The notes: a model not told the origin generated them from the sequence alone. Positions 1-9,154 are shown, counted from the stretch's first letter. The stretch is DNA of 34,219 nucleotides from an uncultured Eubacteriales bacterium (GCA_900316145.1 ONBQ01000122.1:1-34219); one strand, 5' to 3'. Program-made: numbers and translations.

Positions 1-366
1 AACACCGCCAAGGAGATCCTGGCCTTTGAGCTGACCAAGCTCGTACATGGTGAAGAGGAAGCCAAAAAGGCTCAGGACAGCGCCCGCGCTTTGTTCGGCG
101 GCGGTCCTTCCGCGGATACCCCTACCACCACCCTCACCTCTGCAGATCTGACAGATGGCAAGATCGATGTTATCACGCTTTTTCAGAAGGCCGGTCTGAT
201 CGAGACCCGTTCTGACGGACGCCGCGCCATTCAGCAGGGCGGCCTCACGATCGATGAGGAAAAAGTGGCTGATTTCACCGTTTCCTTTACCGAGGAAGAA
301 CTTGCCAAGGGACTGATGCTGCGTCGTGGCAAGAAAAAGTACATGAAAGTCGTTCTGGGTGAATGA
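1..366 (+). CDS. tyrS: Tyrosyl-tRNA synthetase, C-terminal part (5' truncated)
   Basis: The frame is open from base 1 and ends in TGA at 364-366, so only the last 121 residues are in the window. The family charges tRNA-Tyr with tyrosine in the cytoplasm. The first part (NTAKEILAFELTKLVHGEEEA, split here only as the leading helix) resembles the anticodon-binding helical region and its linker. The last ~70 residues form an S4-like RNA-binding domain, with DVITLFQKAGL, the basic SDGRRAIQQGG turn and a final RRGKKKYMKVV strand. This tail is typical of bacterial TyrRS. The catalytic HIGH/KMSKS domain lies upstream, outside the window. The gene is convergent with the MFS gene and shares a terminator hairpin with it. 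Family assignment is good; an unrelated S4 protein is unlikely given the linker. Confidence 0.88.
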   Translation, partial: NTAKEILAFELTKLVHGEEEAKKAQDSARALFGGGPSADTPTTTLTSADLTDGKIDVITLFQKAGLIETRSDGRRAIQQGGLTIDEEKVADFTVSFTEEELAKGLMLRRGKKKYMKVVLGE

Positions 367-372
367 TATACA

Positions 373-420
373 TGAAAAAGGGAGTACGAAGACGATCGTA
401 TCGTTTTCGCACTTCTCTTT
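373..420. terminator. Shared bidirectional terminator between tyrS and the MFS gene
   Basis: Arms 383-396 and 400-413 pair over about 13 of 14 positions with a 3-nt loop. A T-rich run follows on the plus strand (415-423) and an A-run precedes it (375-379), which becomes a T-tract on the minus strand. It sits between two convergent stop codons only 55 bases apart. Confidence 0.8.
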
Positions 421-421
421 T

Positions 422-1789
422 TTATGCTTTTTTCTTGCCCGGGATCATGTGTTTCAAAAGATCTCTTGCAGAACCTTCTTTATCGTTTGAAAGCTTGGGG
501 ACCAGGATCAGAACGAAACCAAGGCGAAGGATGACCTCCAGGAGGAACAAGGCTTTGTAACGGTCGAACCATCCCGTAAACCATCCATGGCTCTCACACA
601 TGTCCAAAAGCGTTCCGCCCGCCAGAGAACCCAATGTTCCGCCAACCAAAGCGGTTACAGAGGAAAACACGGCGATATACGTAGGCCTTAGATCATCCGG
701 CGAGCTGGACAACTGCATGCTGTTGGCGGCCAGATTGGCTCCGCACCAGAAGGCGGCGCCGATAAAGTTATGCAGCAGCGTGGGCCAGATGCTGCCCTTC
801 GTCTGCAACAGATAAAACGCAGGGGTAAGCGAGGCGACGATGCAAGTGATCATCATAACGCTTCGGCAGCCGTAGCGGTCCATCGCGACTCCCCATCGAT
901 TGATGCACAGGACCGTAGCGACAGAACCCGCGATCGTGGCGAAGATCATGATCTGCATGGCGTTCAAGCCCATGACGTTCATGGCGTATGGTGTCATGTA
1001 AACCCCACCCATGTTGGCCGTAAAGCACCAGGCCGTCCACATGATCAGGAAATGCACGAAGGGTTTATCCTTCAGCATGCTTTTCATGACACTGCGGATG
1101 CGCAGCTTGCTGGGCGGGGTATTATAGACCTCGGTGCAGAACCCGAAATTGATCATATCCATCATGCCGAAGGCGCCGCCGACCAGGAAGATGATGATAT
1201 AACGGCTCTGCGGCGGGAGCGTATCCAACAGCCAGGCGATCACCAGACCCATGCCCACGCTGACTACGGAAATGACGGTGTCACGATGGGACAGCCAGCG
1301 TCCTCGAATGGACAACGGCGCCAGGTCGGAAAACCACGGGAACCAGCAAACGTTGATAGCGGAAGCCATGAAAGATGAGATGCCGACCAGGAAGATCAGG
1401 GAATACAGCCGAAGCCAGCCCGGACTGGAAGGGATCAGGATCGGGATCAGGCCGAAGATCAGCCAGACCGCCCGGCTGATCAGGCCATATGTCAACAGAT
1501 ATTTTTTTCGTTTATGCGTGCGGCTGACCAGCATCGAAAACGGGATCTGCAGCAGTGCGGAAGCCTGCATCAACGCCGCTATGATGCCGAAGTGCAGGTC
1601 CTTTGCTCCCAAAGAACTGGCCAGGCCGACCATAGCGGTCGTTCCGCTGCCGCATACGATACCAAAGATCGTACCGCACAGGTTGCCGAGAAAGATAAAA
1701 TTCAGGCTGCGTCTGAAATCGCGTCTGAGACCGACTTCATCATACAGCGAGGTGAACGGTCCTCTTAAATGGATCGAAAGATGTTTCAT
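422..1789 (-). CDS. MFS-family transporter
   Basis: A 455-residue integral membrane protein with about 12 hydrophobic segments, the usual length for the major facilitator superfamily. A basic cytoplasmic loop (SRTHKRKKYLL, about residues 88-98) sits at the 2-3 loop position. A good G-x-x-x-D-R-x-G motif (GVAMDRYG, around 300) sits at the equivalent loop of the second half, so both pseudo-repeats are present. The substrate cannot be told from sequence. The gene is monocistronic: its own promoter lies just upstream and a terminator follows the stop at 422. The start at 1789 is the first Met after the promoter, with a purine-rich AAGGAG about 11 bases upstream, slightly far. Neighbours do not indicate a substrate. 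Confidence 0.85.
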   Translation of the reverse strand: MKHLSIHLRGPFTSLYDEVGLRRDFRRSLNFIFLGNLCGTIFGIVCGSGTTAMVGLASSLGAKDLHFGIIAALMQASALLQIPFSMLVSRTHKRKKYLLTYGLISRAVWLIFGLIPILIPSSPGWLRLYSLIFLVGISSFMASAINVCWFPWFSDLAPLSIRGRWLSHRDTVISVVSVGMGLVIAWLLDTLPPQSRYIIIFLVGGAFGMMDMINFGFCTEVYNTPPSKLRIRSVMKSMLKDKPFVHFLIMWTAWCFTANMGGVYMTPYAMNVMGLNAMQIMIFATIAGSVATVLCINRWGVAMDRYGCRSVMMITCIVASLTPAFYLLQTKGSIWPTLLHNFIGAAFWCGANLAANSMQLSSSPDDLRPTYIAVFSSVTALVGGTLGSLAGGTLLDMCESHGWFTGWFDRYKALFLLEVILRLGFVLILVPKLSNDKEGSARDLLKHMIPGKKKA

Positions 1790-1824
1790 ATCTTCCGCGT
1801 CTCCTTCAAAATTAATTCGTGCCG

Positions 1825-1852
1825 ATTATACCATGAAGCGTTATAATGTCAA
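1825..1852 (-). promoter_or_regulatory. Sigma-A type promoter of the MFS gene
   Basis: On the minus strand TTGACA (1847-1852) is followed by a 16-bp spacer and TATAAT (1825-1830), both perfect consensus boxes. An imperfect inverted repeat around 1871-1887 (TGATGGA-TTA-TCCATTA) lies about 20 bp upstream of the -35 and could be an activator or repressor site. Confidence 0.85.
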
Positions 1853-1899
1853 TCGAATATCCACATTTTCTGATGGATTATCCATTACAATCATGTAAC

Positions 1900-1940
1900 A
1901 AAAGAAAAACCGCAAAAGATCTTGTTATGATCTCTTGCGG
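1900..1940 (-). terminator. Intrinsic terminator of the citrate/isocitrate operon
   Basis: Read on the minus strand, arms 1929-1940 and 1910-1921 form a 12-bp stem (11 paired) with a 7-nt loop. A TTTTTCTTTT tract (1900-1909) follows. It lies about 20 bases past the icd stop codon. Confidence 0.9.
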
Positions 1941-1958
1941 CTTATTATATGCATAGGA

Positions 1959-3164
1959 TCAGGCTTCCAGGCGCTCGCGGATCGCTTTCAGGAAGTCTTC
2001 ACTGTCGACCGTCTGGATCGGAACGGTATCCGGATCGGCTAAAAGCGCCAGATCCTTAGTCATGACACCGCTTTCGATCGTATCCAGGCAGGCTTTCTCC
2101 AGTTTGTCAGCAAATTCCTGAAGTTCTAAAATGCCGTCCATCTCTCCTCTTTTTCTTAAAGCTCCGGTCCAGGCGAAAATGGTCGCGACCGGATTCGTGG
2201 AGGTCTTTTCTCCTTTGAGATACCGATAGTAATGTCTGGTGACCGTGCCATGGGCAGCTTCGTATTCATATACCCCGTCCGGGCTGACCAGGACGGATGT
2301 CATCATGGCAAGCGACCCAAAGGCCGTCGAGACCATATCGCTCATCACATCTCCGTCGTAGTTCTTGCAGGCCCAGATGAAGCCTCCCTTGGAGCGGATG
2401 ACACGGGCTACCGCGTCATCGATCAAGGTATAAAAATACTCGATACCGGCTTCTTCGAACCGATCCTTGTATTCCTCGAAGACATCAGCCATGATCTCTT
2501 TAAAAGCGCCGTCATAGATCTTGGAGATTGTATCCTTCGTTCCGAACCAAAGGCTCTGACGCGTATCCAGCGCATACTGGAAGCAGGAATGCGCAAAGGA
2601 ACGGATGGAGGATTCTTTATTGTGCATGCCCTGGAAAACGCCCGGTCCGTCGAGCTTCTGAATGACCTGACGCGTCACTTCTCCACTGTCTGAGGTGAAG
2701 ACAAGCTCCGCCGTACCGCCCTCTTTCGTCCGGATTTCGGTGTTCTTGTAAACATCTCCATAGGCGTGACGGGCGATCGTGATCGGCTTTTCCCAGCTGC
2801 GGACCGCGGGATGGATCAGACTGACCGTGATGGGGGTGCGGAAAACCGTACCATCCAGGATCGCACGGATCGTGCCGTTAGGGCTTTTCCACATTTCATG
2901 CAGGTTGTATTCGCTCATGCGCTGCACATTCGGTGTGATGGTCGCGCATTTGACAGCGACACCGTATTTCTTGGTCGCTTCCGCGGAATCGATCGTGACC
3001 TGATCGGCTGTCTTGTCACGGTTTTCAAGTCCCAGATCATAATATTCTGTTTTCAGATCCACATAGGGAAGGATCAGCTCTTCTTTGATCATCTTCCACA
3101 GGATACGAGTCATTTCATCGCCGTCCATCTCAACGAGGGGCGTGGTCATTGGAATCTTACTCAT
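1959..3164 (-). CDS. icd: NADP-dependent isocitrate dehydrogenase
   Basis: Oxidative decarboxylation of isocitrate to 2-oxoglutarate with NADP. The 401-residue protein belongs to the homodimeric, eukaryote-like subfamily II rather than the E. coli Icd type. The substrate motif KSPNGTIR (93-100), the FR at 108-109 and ARHAYGD (131-137) place S94, N96, R100, R109 and R132 at the same numbers as in the human cytosolic enzyme. The C-terminal [12 protein letters not shown] segment carries the NADP-type arginine/histidine signature. It is the last gene of the operon: its ATG lies inside the 3' end of the aconitase gene (8-base overlap), with AAGGAG eight bases before it. A strong terminator follows. 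All active-site motifs appear intact. Confidence 0.95.
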   Translation of the reverse strand: MSKIPMTTPLVEMDGDEMTRILWKMIKEELILPYVDLKTEYYDLGLENRDKTADQVTIDSAEATKKYGVAVKCATITPNVQRMSEYNLHEMWKSPNGTIRAILDGTVFRTPITVSLIHPAVRSWEKPITIARHAYGDVYKNTEIRTKEGGTAELVFTSDSGEVTRQVIQKLDGPGVFQGMHNKESSIRSFAHSCFQYALDTRQSLWFGTKDTISKIYDGAFKEIMADVFEEYKDRFEEAGIEYFYTLIDDAVARVIRSKGGFIWACKNYDGDVMSDMVSTAFGSLAMMTSVLVSPDGVYEYEAAHGTVTRHYYRYLKGEKTSTNPVATIFAWTGALRKRGEMDGILELQEFADKLEKACLDTIESGVMTKDLALLADPDTVPIQTVDSEDFLKAIRERLEA

Positions 3165-5304
3165 GGGTCTTCTCCTTCGCGAATTTGTAGTAATTCATCA
3201 GGCAGCCGTCCAACAGGATCTGCTTCTCTTCCGGCGTCAGCCCGCTCACATGCAAGGTGATCGCTTTGCTTCTGTCTGACGGATCGTTTGCATCGATCGC
3301 ATAGCCGGTCATCGTTTCTTTTCCTTCCGCGATGGCCTGACGAACGCCCGGCACGAAGATCCACTGGCCGGTCTCAAACGGGAATGCTTCAGTCGTGAAC
3401 GGCACCATGCCCCAGTTGATACAATTGGAACGGTAGCGTTTTGTTGCGTACTCGATGGCGATGTTGGCCGCTCCGCCCAGTACACGCTGGCAGGAAGCCG
3501 CCTGCTCTCTGGCGGATCCATCACCCGGTTTGTTCGCGAAGATCGCGGACCCGATGGAGGTCTTGGTCTTGTCAAAGCCGAGATCTTCCGGGCTCATGGC
3601 CGCGGTCTCTTTCGCCCTCCCAACATATTCCGGTACTCTTCTGGAAAGGGCGAACTCGGCCAGACGCAGCGGATTGGAGCGATAAGAAGAAGTCTCGCCG
3701 GAGGGGATCAGTTCATCGGTGGTCGTGACCGGATCCCGGATCACAGCATCCATGCGGACCAGAAGGTCTTCTTTCAACGGCTCGATGGTGGGCCAGTCTG
3801 TTATGTTGGGTCCCAGGATCAGTTCTGCCTTAGAATCAGGCTGGCCGACCCCCTGATAGACCCGCTTTTCGTAGATGGAGCCATCGAAATGATATGGCTT
3901 TTTCTCTACGGTATATTCGATCTCATCCGCGCCGGTCAGTACGCCTCCGGCAGCCGCCGTGGCCGCGATGGAGCGCGCATCCATCAAGGCGACATAGCAG
4001 CCTTGACCTTCGCCCGGCTTGGACCCTTCCCGGTTGGGGAAGTTTCTTGTCGTATGGCGGATGGAAAACGCGTTATTGGCCGGAACATCGCCCGCGCCGA
4101 AGCAAGGCCCGCAGAAACAAGGCTTGATCAAGGCTCCTGCCAGCAGCAGATCTTCCAGGATGCCATTGCGCATCGTTTCTTTCTGGATCGGCGTGGACGC
4201 CGGATATACGCTCAGGCTGAAGGCTCCATCACCGATCGCACCGGTCTTCACGATCGCGGCCGCTTCTTCTATGTTTTCATACAAGCCGCCCGCGCAGCCT
4301 GCGATGATGCCTTGATCGACATATACCTTTCCATCCCGGATCTTGTCCAGCATGCCAAGCGGTTCCAGGTATTTTTCTGGATCGGCCTTCAGTTCGCGGA
4401 TCGAGACCGCGTTCGAGGGATGATACGGGAGCGCGATCATCGGTTCGATCTCGGACAGATCCAGGGCCACATAATGATCATACGCGGCGCCATCGATCGG
4501 AGCCAAGTCTTGATAAGCTTCCGGACGGCCATGATCCGCATAGAATGTCCGGACCTTTTCATCCGTCTGCCAGATCGAAGACAGACAGGCTGTCTCCGTT
4601 GTCATGACATCGATCCCGATCCGTTCATCGGTGCTTAAGGAAGCAATACCGGGGCCGGCAAATTCAAGGACCGCATTCTTTACGATCCCGAAGGTTTCTT
4701 TGCACAAGGCCAAGGCCACATCATGCGGGCCAACTCCATGCTTCAAAGCGCCGGTCACATAGATCAGAACCACCTGCGGGTTCGGGATGTCATAGGTGTT
4801 CTTCAAAAGCTGCTTGACCAGTTCGGGACCACCTTCGCCGATGCCCATGGTTCCATAAGCACCATAGCGGGTATGGCTGTCCGATCCCAGCACCATCCGG
4901 CCAACACCGGTCAAGGCTTCCCTTGCGTACTGATGGATGACCGCCTGATTGGCCGGCACATAGATGCCGCCATACTTTTTCGCCGCGGACAGTCCGAAGA
5001 CATGGTCGTCTTCATTGATCGTTCCGCCGACCGCGCACAGACTGTTGTGGCAATTGGTCAGCGCGTAGGGAACGGGAAACTGATCCAGGCCGCTGGCTCT
5101 GGCGGATTGGATGATGCCCACGTAGGTGATATCGTGAGAGATCAGCGCGTCAAAACGGATATGCATGGTATCCGGATCCTTGCCCTCATCATGAGCGCGA
5201 AGGATCTGATAGGCCATGGTCTTTTCTTTTGCTTTCGGATCGATCGATCCACACGGGATCAGCTGTCCATTCTGGTAGATACAGCCGCTTTCATAATATT
5301 TCAT
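3157..5304 (-). CDS. Aconitase-family hydratase (probable aconitase of the operon)
   Basis: A 4Fe-4S hydro-lyase expected to convert citrate to isocitrate, given its position between citrate synthase and isocitrate dehydrogenase. The 715-residue sequence is nearer the YbhJ-like putative hydratase group than AcnA, AcnB or LeuC. The three cluster cysteines can be seen: C337 in GCAGGLYEN, and C398/C401 in CGPCFGAGD. The SDSHT motif (141-145) is the aconitase D-S-H-T signature, and the C-terminal swivel domain (from about 540) has [15 protein letters not shown] chose the ATG at 5304, not 5316, because GGAG sits six bases upstream and the start then overlaps the previous stop as ATGA (5301-5304). 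The exact substrate is inferred from context. Confidence 0.88.
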   Translation of the reverse strand: MKYYESGCIYQNGQLIPCGSIDPKAKEKTMAYQILRAHDEGKDPDTMHIRFDALISHDITYVGIIQSARASGLDQFPVPYALTNCHNSLCAVGGTINEDDHVFGLSAAKKYGGIYVPANQAVIHQYAREALTGVGRMVLGSDSHTRYGAYGTMGIGEGGPELVKQLLKNTYDIPNPQVVLIYVTGALKHGVGPHDVALALCKETFGIVKNAVLEFAGPGIASLSTDERIGIDVMTTETACLSSIWQTDEKVRTFYADHGRPEAYQDLAPIDGAAYDHYVALDLSEIEPMIALPYHPSNAVSIRELKADPEKYLEPLGMLDKIRDGKVYVDQGIIAGCAGGLYENIEEAAAIVKTGAIGDGAFSLSVYPASTPIQKETMRNGILEDLLLAGALIKPCFCGPCFGAGDVPANNAFSIRHTTRNFPNREGSKPGEGQGCYVALMDARSIAATAAAGGVLTGADEIEYTVEKKPYHFDGSIYEKRVYQGVGQPDSKAELILGPNITDWPTIEPLKEDLLVRMDAVIRDPVTTTDELIPSGETSSYRSNPLRLAEFALSRRVPEYVGRAKETAAMSPEDLGFDKTKTSIGSAIFANKPGDGSAREQAASCQRVLGGAANIAIEYATKRYRSNCINWGMVPFTTEAFPFETGQWIFVPGVRQAIAEGKETMTGYAIDANDPSDRSKAITLHVSGLTPEEKQILLDGCLMNYYKFAKEKTHE

Positions 5305-6701
5305 TGCTTTCTCCATTCTTCCATCTGCTCCATCAGTTCATTGTCTGTGATCGCCGTAACGCGGCCATTGGCATATTGTTCATCGACCCAGTTCTTCAGA
5401 TATACCACCAGGGGATCGGTCTTCTGGATAGACTCGCTGTCTTCCGAAACCACATGCTGTCTTAACCAGGCCGCGATGCCGGAAGCGCCTGATGTATTGC
5501 TGATCATGATACGCGGCGGGCGGTTCAGGATCGTCTTGGTGTCGAAAATATTGTAGACTTCTTCATTCTTCAGCAGACCGTCCGCGTGGACACCCGCTCT
5601 CGTTACGTTGAAGTCATCGCCAACGAAAGGTGTACGCGGTGGAATGTCATAGCCGATCTCATTCTTATAATAATCCGCGATCTCCGTGATGACCGTCGGA
5701 TCCATTCCATCAAAGCTGCCTCTAAGCTGGGCGTATTCCATGACCATCGCTTCCAGCGGGCAGTTGCCGGTGCGTTCGCCAATGCCCAGCAGCGAACAGT
5801 TGACGCCGGATGCGCCGTAAAGCCAGGCTGTAGTGGAATTGGATACGGCCCGGTAAAAATCATTATGTCCGTGGAATTCGATCAATTCCGAAGGCATGTG
5901 CGCGTAATGATGGATACCATAGATGATACCGGGAATACTTCTCGGAAGCGCCACGCCTGGGATACCGACTCCATATCCCATCGTGTCGCAGGCACGTACT
6001 TTGATCGGGACGCCGGTCTCCATCATCAGCTTATGCAGTTCGATCACGAAGGGAACCACGAATCCATAGAAATCCGCGCGGGTGATATCTTCGAAATGGC
6101 AGCGCGGACGGACTCCGATATCGATGCAGTCCTTAATGATGCCCAGGTAATGATCGATCGCCTGACGGCGGGTCATCTTCAGCTTATAAAAGATGTGATA
6201 ATCCGAACAGCTGACCAGGATGCCCGTTTCTTCCAGGCCGATGGTCTTGACCAGTTCAAAATCCTTGTGGTTGGCGCGGATCCAGCTGGTCACTTCTGGG
6301 AATTCATATCCCTTATCCAGGCATTTGAGCGCTGCCTCCCTGTCTTTTTTGCTGTACAGGAAGAATTCACTTTGGCGGATGATACCCTTCGGGCCTCCCA
6401 GTTTATGGAGAAGCTCATACAGGTGGACGATCTGCTCCGTCGTATAGGGTTCTCTTGATTGCTGTCCGTCCCGGAACGTCGTATCCGTGATCCAGATATT
6501 TTTGGGCATGCCCATAGGGACAAGACGCTGGTTGAACATCAGCTTCGGAACTTCCTCATAGCTGTAGAGCATGCGGTACAGGTTCGGTTTTTCAACATCC
6601 TGCAGCGCGTATTCAAAGTTCATGACCTCCAGCAGATTGGTCTTGGGATTCATACGAAGTTCGCCCTTCGGCGCGTTATCGAATTCTTGCTCGAAATTCA
6701 T
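5301..6701 (-). CDS. Re-type citrate synthase (DRE-TIM metallolyase)
   Basis: Probably condenses acetyl-CoA with oxaloacetate to citrate with Re-face stereochemistry, the oxygen-sensitive anaerobic route known from Clostridium kluyveri. The 466-residue protein is related to homocitrate/isopropylmalate synthases, not GltA. It has the metal-binding TDTTFRDGQQ motif (72-81), RPRCHFEDITRAD (198-210) and the HGHND metal site (277-281). A long ~65-residue N-terminal extension precedes the barrel, as in this group. Homocitrate or isopropylmalate synthase was considered. The immediate coupling to aconitase and isocitrate dehydrogenase, and the absence of leuBCD or a lysine pathway here, favour citrate synthase. 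It is the first gene of the operon, with AGGA nine bases before the ATG. Confidence 0.87.
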   Translation of the reverse strand: MNFEQEFDNAPKGELRMNPKTNLLEVMNFEYALQDVEKPNLYRMLYSYEEVPKLMFNQRLVPMGMPKNIWITDTTFRDGQQSREPYTTEQIVHLYELLHKLGGPKGIIRQSEFFLYSKKDREAALKCLDKGYEFPEVTSWIRANHKDFELVKTIGLEETGILVSCSDYHIFYKLKMTRRQAIDHYLGIIKDCIDIGVRPRCHFEDITRADFYGFVVPFVIELHKLMMETGVPIKVRACDTMGYGVGIPGVALPRSIPGIIYGIHHYAHMPSELIEFHGHNDFYRAVSNSTTAWLYGASGVNCSLLGIGERTGNCPLEAMVMEYAQLRGSFDGMDPTVITEIADYYKNEIGYDIPPRTPFVGDDFNVTRAGVHADGLLKNEEVYNIFDTKTILNRPPRIMISNTSGASGIAAWLRQHVVSEDSESIQKTDPLVVYLKNWVDEQYANGRVTAITDNELMEQMEEWRKQ

Positions 6702-6741
6702 AGTCTGATGTCCTTTCCGGATCTCTTATGTATGCTTGTAT

Positions 6742-6755
6742 AATTGTATACAATT
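6742..6755. promoter_or_regulatory. Perfect 14-bp palindrome over the -10 box (candidate operator)
   Basis: AATTGTATACAATT is its own reverse complement and covers the whole -10 element of the citrate operon promoter. Its core TTGTATACAA resembles sites used by GntR-type repressors. Binding here would block polymerase. The regulator is not identifiable from the window. Confidence 0.65.
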
Positions 6756-6771
6756 TCTAACGTTCTGTCAA
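6743..6771 (-). promoter_or_regulatory. Promoter of the Re-citrate synthase operon
   Basis: Minus strand TTGACA (6766-6771), a 17-bp spacer, and TACAAT (6743-6748). The -35 is perfect, the spacer is optimal and the -10 differs at one base. It lies 42 bases upstream of the first start codon. Confidence 0.88.
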
Positions 6772-6844
6772 TATTCATTTCATAGTAAATATCGTGCCTG
6801 ACAGGACGGATTTTGCTCAAAATGGACAAGTAAAGCGCAGATAA

Positions 6845-6906
6845 AAGAAAAGCGGCCGCTTGCAGGACGTTAGATTATATGATCCTTCAGCGCACCGCTT
6901 TTTTTC
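6845..6906 (-). terminator. Terminator downstream of ilvE
   Basis: On the minus strand AAAAGCGGT pairs with GCCGCTTTT at the base of a long, bulged stem, and AAGGAT pairs with GTCCT near the loop. The tract TTTTCTTTTAT follows the stem. It starts about 22 bases after the ilvE stop. The length (over 50 nt) is unusual for a simple terminator, but no alternative antiterminator was found. Confidence 0.75.
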
Positions 6907-6927
6907 ATTACATGATGATCTTTAAGA

Positions 6928-7950
6928 TCAGATCTCAACGAGCCAGCCTTCAGGCGCTTCGATTCGGCCCATCTGAATGCCGGTCAGTGTCTCATACAGT
7001 TTCCGTGTGATCGGGCCCATCTCGCTCATTCCGCTCGGGAAGACGATCTGCTCTCCCTTATAATCCACACGGCCTACCGGGCTGATAACAGCTGCCGTAC
7101 CGCAAAGTCCGCATTCCGCGAATTCGCGTACTTCTTCGATCGGGATCTCCCGCTCTTCCGCTTTCAGTCCTAGATAATGCTCTGCCACATACATCAGGGA
7201 GCGGCGGGTAATGGAAGGAAGAATACTGTTCGATTTCGGAGTGACTACGGTTCCGTCTTTAGTAACGAACAGGAAATTGGCTCCGCCCGTCTCTTCTACA
7301 TACGTACGGGAAGCGGCGTCCAGATACATGTTCTCATCATAACCCTCTTCGTGAGCGGTCACGATGGCATGCAGGCTCATCGCATAGTTCAGGCCAGCCT
7401 TAATGTGACCGGTTCCATGCGGGGCCGCACGGTCAAAGTCGGAAACACGGATCGTAAGGGGCTTGATGCCGCCCTTGAAATACGGACCGACCGGGGTAGT
7501 CAAGATGCGGAACTGATATTCCTCTGCCGGCTTAACACCGATGACCGGTGAGCTTCCGAACATGTAAGGACGGATGTACAAGGTAGCGCCGGTTCCAAAC
7601 GGAGGCACATAAGCTTCATTGGCCTTGACGGTCTTCTTGACCGCTTCCACGAAACGGTCTTTATCATAGACCGGCATCTCCAGACGGCGGGCGGAGTTTT
7701 CAAAACGCTCGGCGTTCAGGTCCGGACGGAATACAACGGTACGGCCGTCTTCCGTAGTATAAGCTTTCATGCCTTCAAAAACGGTCTGCGCGTACTGCAG
7801 GACTCCGGCGCACTCGTTTATTACGATGTTCGCGTCCGTGGTCAGGGTTCCTTCGTCCCAGGCACCGTTCTTATAATTGGAAACAAAGCGATAGTCCGTC
7901 TGCTGATAGCCGAACCCGAGGTTGCCCCAATCGATATTCTTCTTTTCCAT
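6928..7950 (-). CDS. ilvE: Branched-chain amino acid aminotransferase
   Basis: A PLP enzyme that interconverts leucine, isoleucine or valine with their 2-oxo acids, using 2-oxoglutarate/glutamate. At 340 residues it is the longer, eukaryote-like class IV form. The Schiff-base lysine is K184 in GHIKAGLNYA. The phosphate/cofactor region YVEETGGANFLF (217-228) follows with E220, and the substrate-side VFEGMKAY (57-64) and RRLEMP (88-93) motifs are present. It is the third gene of a minus-strand run (sugar isomerase, rubredoxin, ilvE). It starts 33 bases after the rubredoxin stop, with AGAAGG eight bases before the ATG, and is followed by a terminator. Confidence 0.95.
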   Translation of the reverse strand: MEKKNIDWGNLGFGYQQTDYRFVSNYKNGAWDEGTLTTDANIVINECAGVLQYAQTVFEGMKAYTTEDGRTVVFRPDLNAERFENSARRLEMPVYDKDRFVEAVKKTVKANEAYVPPFGTGATLYIRPYMFGSSPVIGVKPAEEYQFRILTTPVGPYFKGGIKPLTIRVSDFDRAAPHGTGHIKAGLNYAMSLHAIVTAHEEGYDENMYLDAASRTYVEETGGANFLFVTKDGTVVTPKSNSILPSITRRSLMYVAEHYLGLKAEEREIPIEEVREFAECGLCGTAAVISPVGRVDYKGEQIVFPSGMSEMGPITRKLYETLTGIQMGRIEAPEGWLVEI

Positions 7951-7983
7951 TGATAAAACCTTCTTTCGTAAAACTACTGACGA

Positions 7984-8145
7984 TTACTCCGCTTCGGAAA
8001 AGCTGTCCTTACCGACCATGCACAGGGGGCAGGTCCAATCTTCCGGCAGATCTTCAAACGCGGTGCCGGCTTCGATCCCGTTATCCGGATCGCCGACTTC
8101 TGGATCATAAACATATCCGCAAACGTCACATACATACTTTTTCAT
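7984..8145 (-). CDS. Rubredoxin, 53 residues
   Basis: A small one-iron electron carrier. The reading frame starts at the ATG whose first base is 8145 and ends in TAA at 7984-7986. The protein begins [19 protein letters not shown] and ends [18 protein letters not shown]. It has the two knuckles CxxCGY (C6, C9) and CPLC (C39, C42) and the aromatic Y/W core of classic rubredoxins. A strong GGAGG nine bases before the ATG confirms translation. Partners are not shown by the neighbours; in anaerobes rubredoxins serve peroxide and superoxide reductases or flavodiiron oxygen reductases. It lies between a TIM-barrel isomerase gene and ilvE with no terminator on either side, so it is probably co-transcribed with them. 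Confidence 0.95.
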   Translation of the reverse strand: MKKYVCDVCGYVYDPEVGDPDNGIEAGTAFEDLPEDWTCPLCMVGKDSFSEAE

Positions 8146-8199
8146 GAGTGTATCCTCCTTGTGTGATATTTATTCTTTTCGGGTCCGGATCGATCGATC

Positions 8200-9111
8200 T
8201 TACGGCTCCGCGAAGAAAGCTCGTGCCATAGACAAGCAGATATCGGTAGCGCGCTTGCAGGGCTCCATACCCTCAAATTCGATGGATACATACCCGTCAA
8301 AACCGGAATCCTTGATCATGTGGATGATCTCACGGACCGGCATATCTCCCTGACCGGTAATGGAACCGCGCAGCATCATGCCGCCCAGTGTTTCGAACCA
8401 GCTGCCGTTGTCACAATTGAACATCTCGTTCTGTCCCGGAAGCTGATCCTTGCGGCGGATATAGAAGTCTTTCAGATGGATGATCTGAGCGTACGGCAGG
8501 CACTTCTTGACAGCGCCGATATTGTACTCATCGACACACAGGAAGTTGCCGACATCCAGAGTCATCTTCATTTCAGGACGCTCAAGGCCTTCCAGGATAC
8601 GGATGATCCGGTCGGAACCATTGCAATAGAAACCATGGTTCTCCAGCGTGGTGGTGATACCATACTGTGCTGCGTAATCGCACAGTTCTCTGGTACCCTC
8701 GATCATAAGAGGAAGATCCTTTTCGAAGTTCATCGGTGTGTTGGATGAGAACGGACGGCGGAAGCCGGCGATATCATGACGCATCCACTTCAGACCCAGA
8801 CGGGCCGCTGCGTCGATATGCAGCTTAACACGTTCGATCTCCGCGCGGCGCTCTTCCGGATCCGGCTTGATGAGGTCCGCGTTGACGGAATAGGTGGAGA
8901 TCTCCAGATCGATCTTCTTAGCGTATTCACGAACGCCATCGATCAGTTCCGTATTCAGGCATTTGTTCGCTTCATCGACCAGGGGCAGATGGAACGGAAC
9001 GAATTCAATATGCTCACAACCATGCTCTTTGGCCCAGTCCATCGCCTCATAAACGGTCATGCCCTCAGCCATTGCGTTGTCAAGGCAGTAAATACTGATA
9101 CCTAATTTCAT
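8200..9111 (-). CDS. Sugar phosphate isomerase/epimerase-like TIM-barrel protein
   Basis: A 303-residue single-domain protein of the xylose-isomerase-like TIM barrel (AP endonuclease 2) superfamily. The four acidic/histidine metal ligands expected of the fold are visible: E157 in TTLENHG, D186 in TLDVGNF, H212 in IIHLKDF and E278 in VSIEFEG. No signal peptide is present, so the protein is cytoplasmic. It probably isomerises or epimerises a keto-sugar or inositol derivative, but the substrate cannot be read from the sequence. It has its own promoter just upstream and heads the run with rubredoxin and ilvE. The 54-base gap to rubredoxin holds no obvious terminator. Confidence 0.82.
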   Translation of the reverse strand: MKLGISIYCLDNAMAEGMTVYEAMDWAKEHGCEHIEFVPFHLPLVDEANKCLNTELIDGVREYAKKIDLEISTYSVNADLIKPDPEERRAEIERVKLHIDAAARLGLKWMRHDIAGFRRPFSSNTPMNFEKDLPLMIEGTRELCDYAAQYGITTTLENHGFYCNGSDRIIRILEGLERPEMKMTLDVGNFLCVDEYNIGAVKKCLPYAQIIHLKDFYIRRKDQLPGQNEMFNCDNGSWFETLGGMMLRGSITGQGDMPVREIIHMIKDSGFDGYVSIEFEGMEPCKRATDICLSMARAFFAEP

Positions 9112-9154
9112 AGATGATTCTTCCTTTCTTTGCTTTGATAAAGCACTCTTTTCG

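Noticed and set aside
8187-8198. GATCGATCGATC palindrome upstream of rubredoxin as an operator
   Set aside because: Similar GATCGATC runs occur inside genes (for example near 5240), so it is probably compositional.
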